Source: Gemmatimonadota bacterium
GTDB lineage: Bacteria > Gemmatimonadota > Gemmatimonadetes > Gemmatimonadales > Gemmatimonadaceae
DNA length: 64,000 bases
Direction: 5' to 3'
Assembly (NCBI GenBank): GCA_026387915.1
Contig: JAPLKS010000013.1
Location: forward strand, 1 to 64,000
In this document: positions 1 to 9,074 of the stretch, one piece after another
How the letters are laid out: each line of letters begins with the position of its first letter
Numbering within the stretch: position 1 is the stretch's first letter
Program-made: the position numbers and the translations under genes
The notes under the pieces: model-generated
What the model was told of the DNA's origin: nothing
Seen by the model: the letters and a program-made list of their open reading frames with translations, nothing else
Database searches by the model: none

Positions 1-3
1 CCA

Positions 4-90
4 CGGACGGGGTGAGATTCGAACTCACGGTACGCTTTCACGTACACACACTTTCCAGGCGTGCGCCTTAAACCACTCGGCCACCCGTCC
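4..90 (-). tRNA. tRNA-Ser (anticodon GGA)
   Basis: On the minus strand the 7-bp acceptor stem GGACGGG/CCCGTCC closes a class II tRNA with a long variable arm, a TTCGAAT T-loop and a G discriminator base. The anticodon loop CTGGAAA places GGA at positions 34-36, so it reads UCC and UCU serine codons. A 3' CCA is not encoded (TGG follows the discriminator), so it must be added by the nucleotidyltransferase. Confidence 0.95.
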
Positions 91-109
91 AAACCTTGCT
101 CAAAACAAG

Positions 110-145
110 CCGACGCGCGTGCCAAGATGCAGCATCACGCGTCGG
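110..145. other. Hairpin between the two tRNA-Ser genes
   Basis: An 8-bp perfect inverted repeat (CCGACGCG at 110-117 and CGCGTCGG at 138-145) encloses a second small stem (GATGC/GCATC). It lies in the 71-bp spacer between the two serine tRNA genes. It may be a terminator or a processing stem of the tRNA transcript; there is no clear U-tract. Confidence 0.35.
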
Positions 146-161
146 AAACGGCCACTTCCAG

Positions 162-248
162 CGGACAGGGTGAGATTCGAACTCACGGTACCGTTGCCGG
201 TACGCCGGTTTTCGAGACCGGTGCCTTCAACCACTCGGCCACCTGTCC
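162..248 (-). tRNA. tRNA-Ser (anticodon CGA)
   Basis: The minus strand shows acceptor stem GGACAGG/CCTGTCC, a long class II variable arm, the same T-arm sequence as the neighbouring tRNA and a G discriminator. The anticodon loop CTCGAAA gives CGA, reading the UCG serine codon. The 3' CCA is not encoded. It sits 71 bp from the GGA isoacceptor and shares most of its body, suggesting an old duplication. Confidence 0.95.
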
Positions 249-313
249 AGGTCGCGCTGTAGCCTTTGAAAATAATCAGGGAACGGGGGGCAGGTCAACG
301 AGTTACGGGACAA

Positions 314-778
314 TTATCGGCGCGAGGCAAAGAAATCCTTGAGCAGTGCGCCGCACTCGCTGGCCAACACCCCGCCCGCAACCTCAGGACGGTGATTCAG
401 CTTGGGATGGCGGAGCACATCCCCCACCGAACCGCCCATGCCGGCTTTATCGTCCCAGGCCCCAAACACCACGCGATCGAGTCGCGCGAGCACGATCGCC
501 CCGGCACACATCGCACAGGGCTCGAGCGTCACATACAGGGTACAGCCCTCGAGCCGAGCCACCCCAAGGGCCGCGAGGGCCGCCTGTACGGCGATCATCT
601 CGGCGTGCGCGGTTGGGTCGCCGGAGGCCACCATGGCGTTCGCGCCCCGAGCCAGCAGGTCACCCTCACGGACGATGACGGCTCCGACGGGCACTTCACC
701 GGCGGCTCCCGCATCCTCGGCTTCTTCGAGGGCGAGGCGCATCCAGGCACTGTCTTTTGTGAGGCGATTCGTGGGCAT
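314..778 (-). CDS. tadA: tRNA-specific adenosine deaminase
   Basis: TadA converts adenosine 34 to inosine in the wobble position of tRNA-Arg(ACG), acting in the cytoplasm. The 154-residue protein has the cytidine-deaminase fold signatures: the zinc/proton-shuttle motif HAE at residues 58-60 and PCAMC at 87-91, which supplies the two zinc-binding cysteines. I chose the ATG at 778. An in-frame TTG at 814 would add 12 residues that are not needed by the family. Its position just downstream of tRNA genes is a common arrangement. Length and motifs are typical, and the deaminase domain in RibD (27203-28345) is clearly a different protein. Confidence 0.93.
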   Translation of the reverse strand: MPTNRLTKDSAWMRLALEEAEDAGAAGEVPVGAVIVREGDLLARGANAMVASGDPTAHAEMIAVQAALAALGVARLEGCTLYVTLEPCAMCAGAIVLARLDRVVFGAWDDKAGMGGSVGDVLRHPKLNHRPEVAGGVLASECGALLKDFFASRR

Positions 779-907
779 TTGAACGGTCGTTGCAGACTGG
801 GGTACGGAGGACAACTAATAATGGCGCGGCTCACGCGTCCAACGGGAGGTGGCGGCAGGGCGCGCCTCCGATAAACTTTGTGTGGCCCCGACCTGGGAAA
901 CCCGCGT

Positions 908-2905
908 ATGCGACGTTCGCTCTCTGCCCTGCTTGCCCTTGTAGCCGCCGCCTCGTGTGGGGGAGGCTCCAACAGCTCCACGGCCCCCTCCTCGACCACT
1001 ACGACCTCCACGGCAACCACCGTGGCGACCGTGAGCCTCTCAACGACTGCCGCCACCTTGCAGCCCGGTGGCACGGTCACGCTCATCGCGACGGCGGTCA
1101 ACTCGACCGGCGGGTCGATCAGCGGCAAGACCGTGTCCTGGGCGAGCTCCTCCACGAGTGTCGCGACGGTGAGCTCGGCCGGATTGGTCACCGCGGTTTC
1201 CGCCGGCGTGGCCCAAATCACCGCCACGATCGACGCCAAGTCCGCTCAGGCGACCATCACGGTCACCTCCAATTGCGGCACCGTGCCCCTCTCATTGGCG
1301 CTCGGAGAAGTGCGCACGCTCTCGGGCGCTGAGCGCAGCGGATTCTGCTTGAGCGGCGGCAGTTCGGGGAGCGAATACGTCCTCATTCCGTACAAGACGG
1401 CGGACACGATTACCTCGATCGTCCCGCTCTCCTTTACCTCGCAGAGCACCGTGACCGTGACGACCAGCCCGCTCGCGAGCAGCGCGCTCTCGTCTCCCGT
1501 CACCTCGAGCCTGAGCGGGCTGTTCCCGCGTAATCGCGTGCACGACGCGTTTGAAGCGCGACTCCGCGCCAGCGAGCGGCGCGACCTCGGGCCCATGTGG
1601 CGCGCACGCCGAGCCGCTGGCCGCTCGGCATTCGCCCAGTCGAACATCACGGGGCTCCCCGTCACGCCGACGGTGGGCACGACGGTGCAGATGAACATCA
1701 ACGTGAAAGATGCCTGCACCAACCGCTCGAACCGGACCGGACGCGTCGCCGCCGTATCGAAGAACGCCATCATCGTGGCAGACTCCGCATCCCCCGCGGG
1801 CGGCTTCACCGACGCCGACTACGCGACGTTCGCTACAACGTTCGATACGCTGATTTACGCCCTCGACACGGCGGCATTCGGTGCGCCAACGGACCTCGAC
1901 GGCAACAGCAAGATCGTCATTTTCTTTACGCCGGCCGTGAACGCGCTCTCCAAGGACGCGGATGGTGGCTACATCGCGGGCTTCTTCTACTCCCGCGATC
2001 TCTTTCCGCCGACGGCGCAGCCCGGAATCGCCGCCTGCCCGGGCAGCAACTACGCCGAAATGTTCTACATGCCGGTGGTGGACCCGACCCAGGTGTACAA
2101 CAAGTTCTTCACGTCGAAGACGGCGTTGCAAACAGACGCGGTCGGCACCCTCGCGCACGAGATGCAGCATCTCATCAACGACTCGCGGCGCATCTACATC
2201 AACAATGCCGACGATTACGAGCAGGTGTGGCTCGACGAAGGGCTCTCCCATCTCGCGCAGGAGTTGCTCTACTACAAGGTCTCCGGCTTCACGCCGAAGA
2301 GCGATCTCAACTTGAGCACCGTTGCCTCTACGCAAGTGAAGGTGGACGCGATCAACGCGTACCAGGTGGACAACCTCGGCAACTTTATGGATTACCTCGC
2401 CGCGCCGGAGACGCACTCTCCCGTGGCGATGAACGACAGCCTCGAAACGCGCGGTTCCACCTGGTCCCTGCTCCGCTATGCGCTCGATCAAGGCGCCAAC
2501 GCCCCGGCGACGTACACGCGCGCGTTGGTGAACTCGAACTTGGTGGGCACGGCCAACTTCAACAACGCGTTCAGCGGCGCATTCAGTGGCGGTATTGTCA
2601 CCGCCGTGCGGCAGATGGCCTTAGCCAGCTTCCTCGACAACTCCGGCATCAGTACCGATACCAAGTACGCCTACGCGAGCTGGAATTTCCGCAGCATACT
2701 CCCGGCGATTACCACGTCCAAGTTGTTCCCGCTCCTCACGCACCCCCTCACGCCGACCATCCCAGCCGCGTTCACGTTGCGGAGCGGTGCCGCTGGGTAT
2801 GTGCGCTTTGGCGTCATTGCCAATGCCACCGCCTCGATCAATAGCGCGTCCGGCTCGGCGTCAGTACCGGCCACCATCGAACTGTTGCTGGTGCGCACGA
2901 AGTAA
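908..2905 (+). CDS. Secreted lipoprotein with Big_2 domain and gluzincin-type metalloprotease domain
   Basis: A 665-residue predicted exported zinc protease. The ATG at 908 gives a lipoprotein signal peptide ending in AAAS-C17; an upstream TTG at 878 would bury it. Residues about 35-125 are a bacterial Ig-like group 2 (Big_2) domain, rich in Thr and Val and ending in the usual TVSSAGLVTAVSAG-like signature. The catalytic part has HEMQH at about residues 417-421, matching HExxH, followed by a DEGLSHLAQE segment that could supply the third zinc ligand. This resembles the M30/hyicolysin-like peptidases. The substrate is unknown. It is one of only three plus-strand genes and is divergent from tadA. 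Family assignment is from motifs only. Confidence 0.8.
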   Translation: MRRSLSALLALVAAASCGGGSNSSTAPSSTTTTSTATTVATVSLSTTAATLQPGGTVTLIATAVNSTGGSISGKTVSWASSSTSVATVSSAGLVTAVSAGVAQITATIDAKSAQATITVTSNCGTVPLSLALGEVRTLSGAERSGFCLSGGSSGSEYVLIPYKTADTITSIVPLSFTSQSTVTVTTSPLASSALSSPVTSSLSGLFPRNRVHDAFEARLRASERRDLGPMWRARRAAGRSAFAQSNITGLPVTPTVGTTVQMNINVKDACTNRSNRTGRVAAVSKNAIIVADSASPAGGFTDADYATFATTFDTLIYALDTAAFGAPTDLDGNSKIVIFFTPAVNALSKDADGGYIAGFFYSRDLFPPTAQPGIAACPGSNYAEMFYMPVVDPTQVYNKFFTSKTALQTDAVGTLAHEMQHLINDSRRIYINNADDYEQVWLDEGLSHLAQELLYYKVSGFTPKSDLNLSTVASTQVKVDAINAYQVDNLGNFMDYLAAPETHSPVAMNDSLETRGSTWSLLRYALDQGANAPATYTRALVNSNLVGTANFNNAFSGAFSGGIVTAVRQMALASFLDNSGISTDTKYAYASWNFRSILPAITTSKLFPLLTHPLTPTIPAAFTLRSGAAGYVRFGVIANATASINSASGSASVPATIELLLVRTK

Positions 2906-2922
2906 GGGGCTCACCCGACTAC

Positions 2923-2958
2923 ACACGAGGGGCCGGCGATGTCGCCGGCCCCTCGTGT
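2923..2958. terminator. Bidirectional hairpin terminator
   Basis: A perfect 17-bp inverted repeat (ACACGAGGGGCCGGCGA, 2-nt loop, and its complement) lies in the 76-bp gap between the convergent metalloprotease and clpB genes. Position and symmetry suggest it ends transcription from both sides. Confidence 0.85.
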
Positions 2959-2981
2959 CATTTCCACTGCTGCGTCGGTAG

Positions 2982-5564
2982 CTACGCCTTCTCAAACACT
3001 AGCTTATCGCCCGACACCGTCGCCTTGAGGTGATCCCCCTCAACGAACGTCCCGTCGAGCACCGCCATCGCGAGCGGGTTCTGCAGCAGCCGCTGGATGG
3101 CCCGCTTGAGCGGCCGCGCGCCGAACGCCGGCTCGTATCCCTCGCGCGAGAGCAACGCCTTGGCCTCCGGCGTGAGCTCGAGCGTCAACTTGCGATCGGC
3201 GAGCAACGCCGTCATCCGCGCGAGCTGCAGCAACACAATCTGCTCAATGTGCTCGCGCGTGAGCGGACGGAAAATGATGATGTCGTCCACGCGGTTCAAG
3301 AACTCCGGCTTGAACTGCCCGCGCAACGTTTGCGTGACCTGCGCTTCCACCAGCGCCCACTCCGACCCGGCGTGCTCCAGAATCCACTGACTCCCCACAT
3401 TGCTCGTCATGATGATGACGCTGTTCCGGAAGTCCACCGTGCGTCCCTGCGAGTCGGTGAGGCGCCCGTCGTCGAGAATCTGCAGCAGGATGTTGAACAC
3501 ATCCGGATGCGCCTTCTCGATTTCATCAAAGAGAATCACGCTATACGGCCGGCGACGGATAGCCTCGGTGAGTTGCCCGCCCTCTTCAAAGCCCACATAG
3601 CCCGGAGGTGCGCCAATCAACCGCGCCACGGCGTGCTTCTCCATGTACTCCGACATATCAATGCGCACCATCGCCTGTTCGTCGTCGAACAGGAACTGCG
3701 CGAGGGCGCGCGCCGTCTCGGTTTTGCCGACGCCCGTGGGTCCGAGGAAAATGAACGACCCGATCGGCCGGTTGGGGTCCTGCAGCCCGGCGCGTGACCG
3801 GCGCACGGCGTTCGCCACGGCCTCCACCGCCTCGGGCTGACCAACCACACGGTGCGCGAGCTCCTCGCCGAGCTTGGTGAGACGCTCCCGCTCGCTCTCC
3901 ATCATGCGCGTCACGGGAATGCCGGTCCACTTGGCGACGATAACCGCAATGTCGTCGGCCGTGACTTCTTCCTTGAGGAACCGCGCCCCACCCTGCTGCT
4001 GCGACGCGAGGCGCGCCTCGGTGTCCTTCATCTGCTTTTCGAGTTGCGGCACGCGACCATACTGAATCTCCGCCGCTCGACCCAACTCACCGGAGCGCGT
4101 GGCGCGCTCGGCGTCCGTGCGCGCTTCTTCAATCTGCTGCTTGAGTTTGCCCACATCGCCCAAGACGTTCTTTTCCATCTGCCACTGCGCGGTCATCGAC
4201 GCCATGCTTTCGCCGGCCTCCGAGAGTTCCTTCTCGATGGCCGTGCGACGTTCTTGCGATGCCGCGTCCTTTTCCTTCGCTAGCGCGAGATGCTCAATCT
4301 TCAGCTGATCAATGCGCCGCTTGACCTCATCAATCGGCTGCGGCAGCGAATCAATCTCAATCCGGAGCCCACTCGCTGCCTCGTCCATGAGATCAATCGC
4401 TTTGTCGGGCAGAAATCGATCGCCGATATAGCGATTGGAGAGCGTAGCCGCAGCGACAATGGCGCCGTCTGTGATGCGCACCCCATGATGCGACTCATAG
4501 CGCTCCTTGAGCCCGCGCAGAATCGCGATGGTATTCTCCACGGTCGGCTCGCCCACAAACACGGGCTGAAAGCGGCGCTCGAGCGCGGGGTCTTTCTCCA
4601 CGTGCTTGCGGTACTCGTCGAGCGTGGTGGCGCCCACCACGCGCAGTTCACCGCGCGCGAGCATCGGTTTGAGCATGTTGCCGGCGTCCATCGAGCCTTC
4701 GGCTTTCCCGGCGCCAACGATGGTGTGCAGTTCGTCAATGAACACCACGAACTGCCCCTCACCGGCGACGATTTCTTTGAGCACGCTCTTGAGCCGTTCC
4801 TCGAACTCACCACGGAACTTGGCGCCAGCAATCAGCGCGCCGAGGTCGAGCGAGAGGAGTTGCTTGTTCTTGAGTCCTTCGGGGACGTCGCCATTCACGA
4901 TGCGCTGCGCGAGCCCTTCGGCGATGGCCGTCTTGCCCACGCCAGGTTCGCCGATGAGCACCGGGTTATTCTTGGTGCGGCGCGACAGCACCTGAATCAC
5001 CCGACGAATTTCTTCGTCGCGGCCGATCACGGGATCGAGCTTACCCTTGCGCGCATCCTCGGTGAGGTCGCGCGTGAATTTCTGCAGCGCTTGGTACTGA
5101 TTCTCGGGCGTCTGGTCGGTGACGCTGTGTGCACCGCGCACCACTTGCATGGCTTCGGCGAGCGCCTCGGGTTTGACACCGGCCTTCTTGAGCAACATCG
5201 CGCTGTCGGTGGCCTTTGTTTCGGCGAGCGCAATGAGCAGATGTTCCGTAGAGATGTAGGCGTCGCCAAGGGTCTTAGCGCGCGCGTCGGCGGTGTCGAG
5301 CACGGCGTTGAGCTCGCGCGAGAGCTGCGGGTTGGCGTCGCTCTGTTTGGGATAGCGCCCGATTTCCGTGTCGCATCCCTCACGCAGCGTGGCAACGGCG
5401 ATCCCCATCTTCTGGAGAATGGGAACGACAATGCTGTCCTGCTGGTCGAGCAGCACGCGGAACAGATGCGCGTCGTGCACGAGCGGATTGCCGGTGCGCC
5501 GTGCGAGGGCGACGGCATCGTTGAGCGCTTCGGCGGATTTTACAGTGAGGCGGTCGGGATTCAC
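2982..5564 (-). CDS. clpB: ATP-dependent disaggregase ClpB
   Basis: An 860-residue Hsp100 chaperone that threads aggregated proteins through a hexameric pore together with DnaK. The order is Clp N-terminal repeat domain (about residues 1-150), AAA+ domain 1 with Walker A GEPGVGKT at 205-212, a long middle coiled coil (about 410-540, with [13 protein letters not shown] ClpB sequence), and AAA+ domain 2 with GPTGVGKT near 605, followed by the D2-small domain. The middle domain separates it from ClpA and ClpC. The start is a GTG at 5564 with GGAG 8 nt upstream. It ends at a shared terminator. No CIRCE element or clear heat-shock promoter was found upstream. Confidence 0.97.
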   Translation of the reverse strand: MNPDRLTVKSAEALNDAVALARRTGNPLVHDAHLFRVLLDQQDSIVVPILQKMGIAVATLREGCDTEIGRYPKQSDANPQLSRELNAVLDTADARAKTLGDAYISTEHLLIALAETKATDSAMLLKKAGVKPEALAEAMQVVRGAHSVTDQTPENQYQALQKFTRDLTEDARKGKLDPVIGRDEEIRRVIQVLSRRTKNNPVLIGEPGVGKTAIAEGLAQRIVNGDVPEGLKNKQLLSLDLGALIAGAKFRGEFEERLKSVLKEIVAGEGQFVVFIDELHTIVGAGKAEGSMDAGNMLKPMLARGELRVVGATTLDEYRKHVEKDPALERRFQPVFVGEPTVENTIAILRGLKERYESHHGVRITDGAIVAAATLSNRYIGDRFLPDKAIDLMDEAASGLRIEIDSLPQPIDEVKRRIDQLKIEHLALAKEKDAASQERRTAIEKELSEAGESMASMTAQWQMEKNVLGDVGKLKQQIEEARTDAERATRSGELGRAAEIQYGRVPQLEKQMKDTEARLASQQQGGARFLKEEVTADDIAVIVAKWTGIPVTRMMESERERLTKLGEELAHRVVGQPEAVEAVANAVRRSRAGLQDPNRPIGSFIFLGPTGVGKTETARALAQFLFDDEQAMVRIDMSEYMEKHAVARLIGAPPGYVGFEEGGQLTEAIRRRPYSVILFDEIEKAHPDVFNILLQILDDGRLTDSQGRTVDFRNSVIIMTSNVGSQWILEHAGSEWALVEAQVTQTLRGQFKPEFLNRVDDIIIFRPLTREHIEQIVLLQLARMTALLADRKLTLELTPEAKALLSREGYEPAFGARPLKRAIQRLLQNPLAMAVLDGTFVEGDHLKATVSGDKLVFEKA

Positions 5565-5688
5565 GGAGACAGCTCCGAGACGGGGATCATGGGTTACGGT
5601 CGCATCGATGTGGCGCGCACGGCATATTCCACTCGAGAAGAAAGCAACATTGATGCCGCGCCGAGTGCGTCAAAGTGGCAGAAACGTG

Positions 5689-5717
5689 AAACGCCCGAGC
5701 GAATCGCCCGGGCGTTT
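5689..5717 (-). terminator. Hairpin terminator after the small sorting-domain gene
   Basis: AAACGCCCG and CGGGCGTTT form a perfect 9-bp stem around an 11-nt loop, directly after the stop codon at 5723 on the minus strand. The stem ends in TTT, as in rho-independent terminators. Confidence 0.75.
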
Positions 5718-5722
5718 GCACA

Positions 5723-6178
5723 CTACTTGTTGTTGAGCATCCTGACCACGCTGACTCGCTTTCCGTCGACTTCGAGCACTGCGAGATACACACCCGATGC
5801 CGCTTCCTGCGAGGTCCCCTTGTAGTTGCCATTCCAGTACCACACGAACTCACCACACGGCAACTGCACGTTTTCCAGCGGTGTCACGCCTCCTACCACG
5901 TTTCCTGCGCTGCCCTGCATGGTCGGCACAGCGACCAACTGCGACAGAATGTTGTAGATCCGGATTGAAACCCGGTACTGCTTGCTACCTTCCGCACAAG
6001 CCGGCGAATCGCCAATGGCAAATCTGGCGGATGTCTCTGGATTGAACGGATTGGGGTAGTTCTGCTGCAGCTTGCCTGGTTTAGAGCCTTGCGCCGTCCC
6101 AATGGATTGCGCGCTTCCGAAATGTGGCATGAGAGCGAGGGTCAGCACACCAACGAGTGCTAACCAACGTTTCTTCAT
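5723..6178 (-). CDS. Small secreted protein consisting of a Por/FlgD-like C-terminal sorting domain
   Basis: A 151-residue protein with an N-terminal signal peptide (MKKR, hydrophobic stretch, cleavage near FGSAQ). After about 35 residues comes the sequence LQQNYPNPFNPET, the hallmark of the T9SS type A sorting / FlgD Ig-like domain family. It is followed by an RIYNILSQ strand and a GVYLAVLEVDGK-RVSVVRML ending, the usual closing strands. In the family this domain sits at the C terminus of large secreted enzymes; here there is no cargo in front of it. The start ATG has GGAG 6 nt upstream, and the gene has its own terminator, so it looks like an intact gene rather than a remnant. Function unknown. 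Confidence 0.75.
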   Translation of the reverse strand: MKKRWLALVGVLTLALMPHFGSAQSIGTAQGSKPGKLQQNYPNPFNPETSARFAIGDSPACAEGSKQYRVSIRIYNILSQLVAVPTMQGSAGNVVGGVTPLENVQLPCGEFVWYWNGNYKGTSQEAASGVYLAVLEVDGKRVSVVRMLNNK

Positions 6179-6331
6179 GTTTTCTCCGACTGACTAAGCA
6201 GGATCTATGTCAGCTGCTCCAGTGAAAGGTTGACGTAAGTACCCAAGGGGTAACGTATTGGAAACGGCCCCGCATGTCAACGAGTAGGGGTACCCACCCC
6301 CGGAGGGGAGGTTCCCGCTCTCCCTGAGTAT

Positions 6332-6357
6332 CGGCTCCAACCCAACCCTTGGAGCCG
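6332..6357 (-). terminator. Candidate terminator downstream of selB
   Basis: CGGCTCCAA (6332-6340) and TTGGAGCCG (6349-6357) form a perfect 9-bp stem with an 8-nt loop, 46 nt after the selB stop on the minus strand. No U-tract follows, so termination is inferred from position. Confidence 0.5.
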
Positions 6358-6403
6358 TCACGGTGGCCCAACCGCTGAATCGGGGTGCACTGTCGACTCA
6401 GGG

Positions 6404-8254
6404 CTACCCGAGCCGGCTCCAGTCGAACGTCCGAAAATCACCGTCGCGGCGGCTGATACCTCGACGATCGAGGTATTCCAGAAACGGAATCACGAATTTC
6501 CGGCTAAGTCCAAGTGTTTCACGGACTTGCGATGCTGTCACTGGCGTTCCGGCAGCTAGCCCTGCCTGAAGGGTCGCCAGCAATGAGGAAACTGCCTCAG
6601 GGCTAAAATAGCGGTCGGACGCCACGGCCACCGCGCGTTTCTGCTTTTCCAGCAGGCGCAGCAGCGCGGGGGTGTCGGGCCCGAACTTGGCGGCCAGTTC
6701 GGGCACGGAGGGCGGCTCGCCCCCCCCGGCCAGAAGCGCGGCCGCCAGATCGTCGAGGCGCTGCGCGTCGCGTGCGCCCGAAGCCGGCGAGAACCCTCTC
6801 CGTGCCACGACGCTTCCCTGCGCCACGAGCTTTTCCTTTCGCACGAGCTCGCCCAGGATGTCTTCAAAGAGTTCGGCGGCAGCACCCAGCGCCGTGCGCG
6901 CGCGTTCAAGCGGAAGCCCCGCGGCGAGAGGATCAGCTGCGTGGAATGATGAGACGTTTGACGTGAGGCGAGTGCGGAGTGTGTCGCGAAGCGCCGTATC
7001 AAACAGTCGCGTACCGATGCGCACGAAGGGTGCGCGCGTCGGTGGATACTCCGCGGCCACGCTCGGCAACACACCGAGGCGCACGGGCAAATCCGCCACG
7101 GCGAGTCCGGCGCCGCCACACTCGCGCACCATCCACTCGGCGCGTTCGCCAACGCTCGCTCCCGCCGCGGCAAACGGTTTAGAGCGCGGACCAGGCGGAT
7201 GCGGGTCCGTCACGATGCCACCACCAATGGTCAGCGGCGGTGACGCGGTGCGCAATACAAAACGATCGCCGGCGCGCGCCACCACTGGCGCGTCGAGCAC
7301 GAGGCGTGCGGGCACCGTCTTTCCATTCTCGAGACGTCCGCCCACCACACTCACACGAGCGCCGACGTCTGTAGTGCCGAGGTGAAAGCGCACGCGGGTG
7401 CGTGGGCCAAGCGATGCCGCCGCGTCGAGCAACGCGACGTCGGCACGCAGCACCGTGCTCTCCCGCCACGCATCCTCCGCGCGCACCAGCACGCCGCTGC
7501 GTGAAACATCTGCGCGCTCGAGTCCGCCGAGGGCGACTGCTATGCGATGCCCCGGCTGCGCACTTGCGACGGTGGCGCCGTGCGACTCGAGCGCGCGAAT
7601 GCGCGCGGGGCGTGCGCCGGGATGCACCACAACCGTCGCATCGCGATCCAGTGTGCCACTCCAGAGAGTTCCGGTGACAACCGTGCCAGTTCCCTTCACC
7701 GTGAACGCGCGATCAATCGGTAGCCGCACGAGATCGGCAGCGTCACGCGCGGGAACGTCGCGCGCGGCCGCCGCGAGGGCGGCGCGCAACTCGGGGAGCC
7801 CTGCACCGGTGATGGCTGAACAGGCGATGATCGGCGCGCCCTCGAGCGGTGAGCCCGCCACGAGTGCGCGCACGTCGTCGGTGAGCATCGCGAGCCACTC
7901 GGCTTCCACGAGGTCGCTCTTGGTGAGCGCAATGACACCAGCGCGTACGCCGAGGAGGGTAAGAATCGCCAGATGTTCGCGCGTTTGCGGCATGGGGCCT
8001 TCGTCGGCCGCAATCACGAGCAGCGCGAGATCCACCCCAGTGGCGCCGGCCAACATCGTGCGCACAAAGGCTTCGTGCCCTGGCACATCGACGATGCTCA
8101 TCTCCGCGTCGTCGAGCGTGAGCGGTGCGAAGCCGAGTTCGATGGTGATGCCGCGGCGTTTTTCTTCGGGGAGGCGATCGGTGTCCACGCCGGTGAGGGC
8201 ACGCACGAGCGCCGTCTTGCCGTGATCGATGTGACCGGCCGTTCCGAGAATCAC
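6404..8254 (-). CDS. selB: Selenocysteine-specific translation elongation factor SelB
   Basis: A 616-residue GTPase that brings selenocysteinyl-tRNA(Sec) to UGA codons marked by a SECIS element. The G domain has GHIDHGKT at residues 7-14, DVPGH at 56-60 and TKSD at 111-114, with the short HIDHGKT-ALTG.DTDRLPEEK pattern that separates SelB from EF-Tu. Translation-factor beta-barrels follow, then a C-terminal winged-helix region (about 380-616) ending in a LEYLDRRGI..RDGDFR segment typical of SECIS-binding domains. The GTG start overlaps the recO stop by 4 bp (GTGA), so the two are translationally coupled. selA, selD and a tRNA-Sec gene are not in this window. Confidence 0.95.
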   Translation of the reverse strand: MILGTAGHIDHGKTALVRALTGVDTDRLPEEKRRGITIELGFAPLTLDDAEMSIVDVPGHEAFVRTMLAGATGVDLALLVIAADEGPMPQTREHLAILTLLGVRAGVIALTKSDLVEAEWLAMLTDDVRALVAGSPLEGAPIIACSAITGAGLPELRAALAAAARDVPARDAADLVRLPIDRAFTVKGTGTVVTGTLWSGTLDRDATVVVHPGARPARIRALESHGATVASAQPGHRIAVALGGLERADVSRSGVLVRAEDAWRESTVLRADVALLDAAASLGPRTRVRFHLGTTDVGARVSVVGGRLENGKTVPARLVLDAPVVARAGDRFVLRTASPPLTIGGGIVTDPHPPGPRSKPFAAAGASVGERAEWMVRECGGAGLAVADLPVRLGVLPSVAAEYPPTRAPFVRIGTRLFDTALRDTLRTRLTSNVSSFHAADPLAAGLPLERARTALGAAAELFEDILGELVRKEKLVAQGSVVARRGFSPASGARDAQRLDDLAAALLAGGGEPPSVPELAAKFGPDTPALLRLLEKQKRAVAVASDRYFSPEAVSSLLATLQAGLAAGTPVTASQVRETLGLSRKFVIPFLEYLDRRGISRRDGDFRTFDWSRLG

Positions 8255-9024
8255 GCCGAGTCCCGGGCCGCGACCACCGAGGCTTCTTCCCAGGCGAGAA
8301 AGGCGCGCAACGGGCGGTCGTCGCCGATGTGTTCTTCTACGAACTCACGCAGCAGCCGCCGATGGGCGCGCGCCATGGTGTCGTCGGTGAGCGGCGCCTC
8401 GTCGCCCGCGAGCCACGCGGCGAGGGTGCGACGCGCCTCGCCGGGAATCGTACGTCCGCCGCGCGCCTGTAGCCCACAGGTGGCGCAGAGCGCGCCGCCC
8501 GCGCGGTGATCGAAGGTGACGGCCGCGTCGCCGTCGAGCAGCGTGTGGCAACTCGCGCACTCTTCCACGGCGGGGGCAAAGCCGAGTTCGCCGATGAGGC
8601 GCCACGCACCAGCAATAGCGAGCGCGGCGACTTGATCGTCGTCAGCCACGCCAATGGCATCGAACACGCGAACCGCGGCGTCGTGCACGCGGCCGCTCTC
8701 GTCTTCCTTGCCAAACCGTAAACAGAGCTCGGCGAGCGCCGACGCTGCGCGAAAACGCGCGAGGCTCTCGGCGAGTTCGGGGCGCGAGCGCGTGGCGTCA
8801 AAACCGGCAAGGGAATGCAGATCACGCGAGGGATGCACGCGGAGATGCGCGATGCCGCCGGTGAAGAGGTCGAGCGCACTTCCCATTTTGCTCTTGGGCG
8901 AGCGCGTCCCCCGCGCGATCACCGAGACAATACCCAACTCGGCGGTAGCGAGGCGCACGATCCGCGAGGACTCGCGGTAATCGAACGCGTGGAGGACGAG
9001 GGCCTGCGTAGCGACGGGATGCAC
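8251..9024 (-). CDS. recO: DNA repair protein RecO
   Basis: A 257-residue recombination mediator that helps RecR load RecA on SSB-coated single-stranded DNA. It has the N-terminal OB-fold region starting ATQALVLHAFDYRESSRIV and a middle helical domain. A zinc-ribbon is marked by C156, C159, C180 and C183 (ECASC and CATC). The start is a GTG at 9024. Its stop overlaps the selB start. The length is normal for the family. Confidence 0.93.
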   Translation of the reverse strand: MHPVATQALVLHAFDYRESSRIVRLATAELGIVSVIARGTRSPKSKMGSALDLFTGGIAHLRVHPSRDLHSLAGFDATRSRPELAESLARFRAASALAELCLRFGKEDESGRVHDAAVRVFDAIGVADDDQVAALAIAGAWRLIGELGFAPAVEECASCHTLLDGDAAVTFDHRAGGALCATCGLQARGGRTIPGEARRTLAAWLAGDEAPLTDDTMARAHRRLLREFVEEHIGDDRPLRAFLAWEEASVVAARDSA

Positions 9025-9039
9025 GCCCTAAAGGTAAGC

Positions 9040-9061
9040 CCTCTCAGCCCAGGCTGAGGGG
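9040..9061 (-). terminator. Hairpin terminator of the B12 uptake operon
   Basis: CCTCTCAGCC (9040-9049) and GGCTGAGGGG (9052-9061) pair with one G-T wobble around a 2-nt loop. It lies 14 bp after the btuB-like stop and before the recO start, so it likely separates the two transcription units. Confidence 0.7.
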
Positions 9062-9074
9062 CTGGCCGCCGCGC

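Noticed and set aside
6140..6165. TTAGCACTC half-site resembling a CIRCE heat-shock operator near clpB
   Set aside because: The second half is not at the required 9-bp spacing and the sequence lies within the coding start of the sorting-domain protein, not in front of clpB.
6179..6403. Possible tRNA-Sec gene next to selB
   Set aside because: No TTCGA-type T-loop, long acceptor stem or TCA anticodon arm could be found; only a simple hairpin is present.
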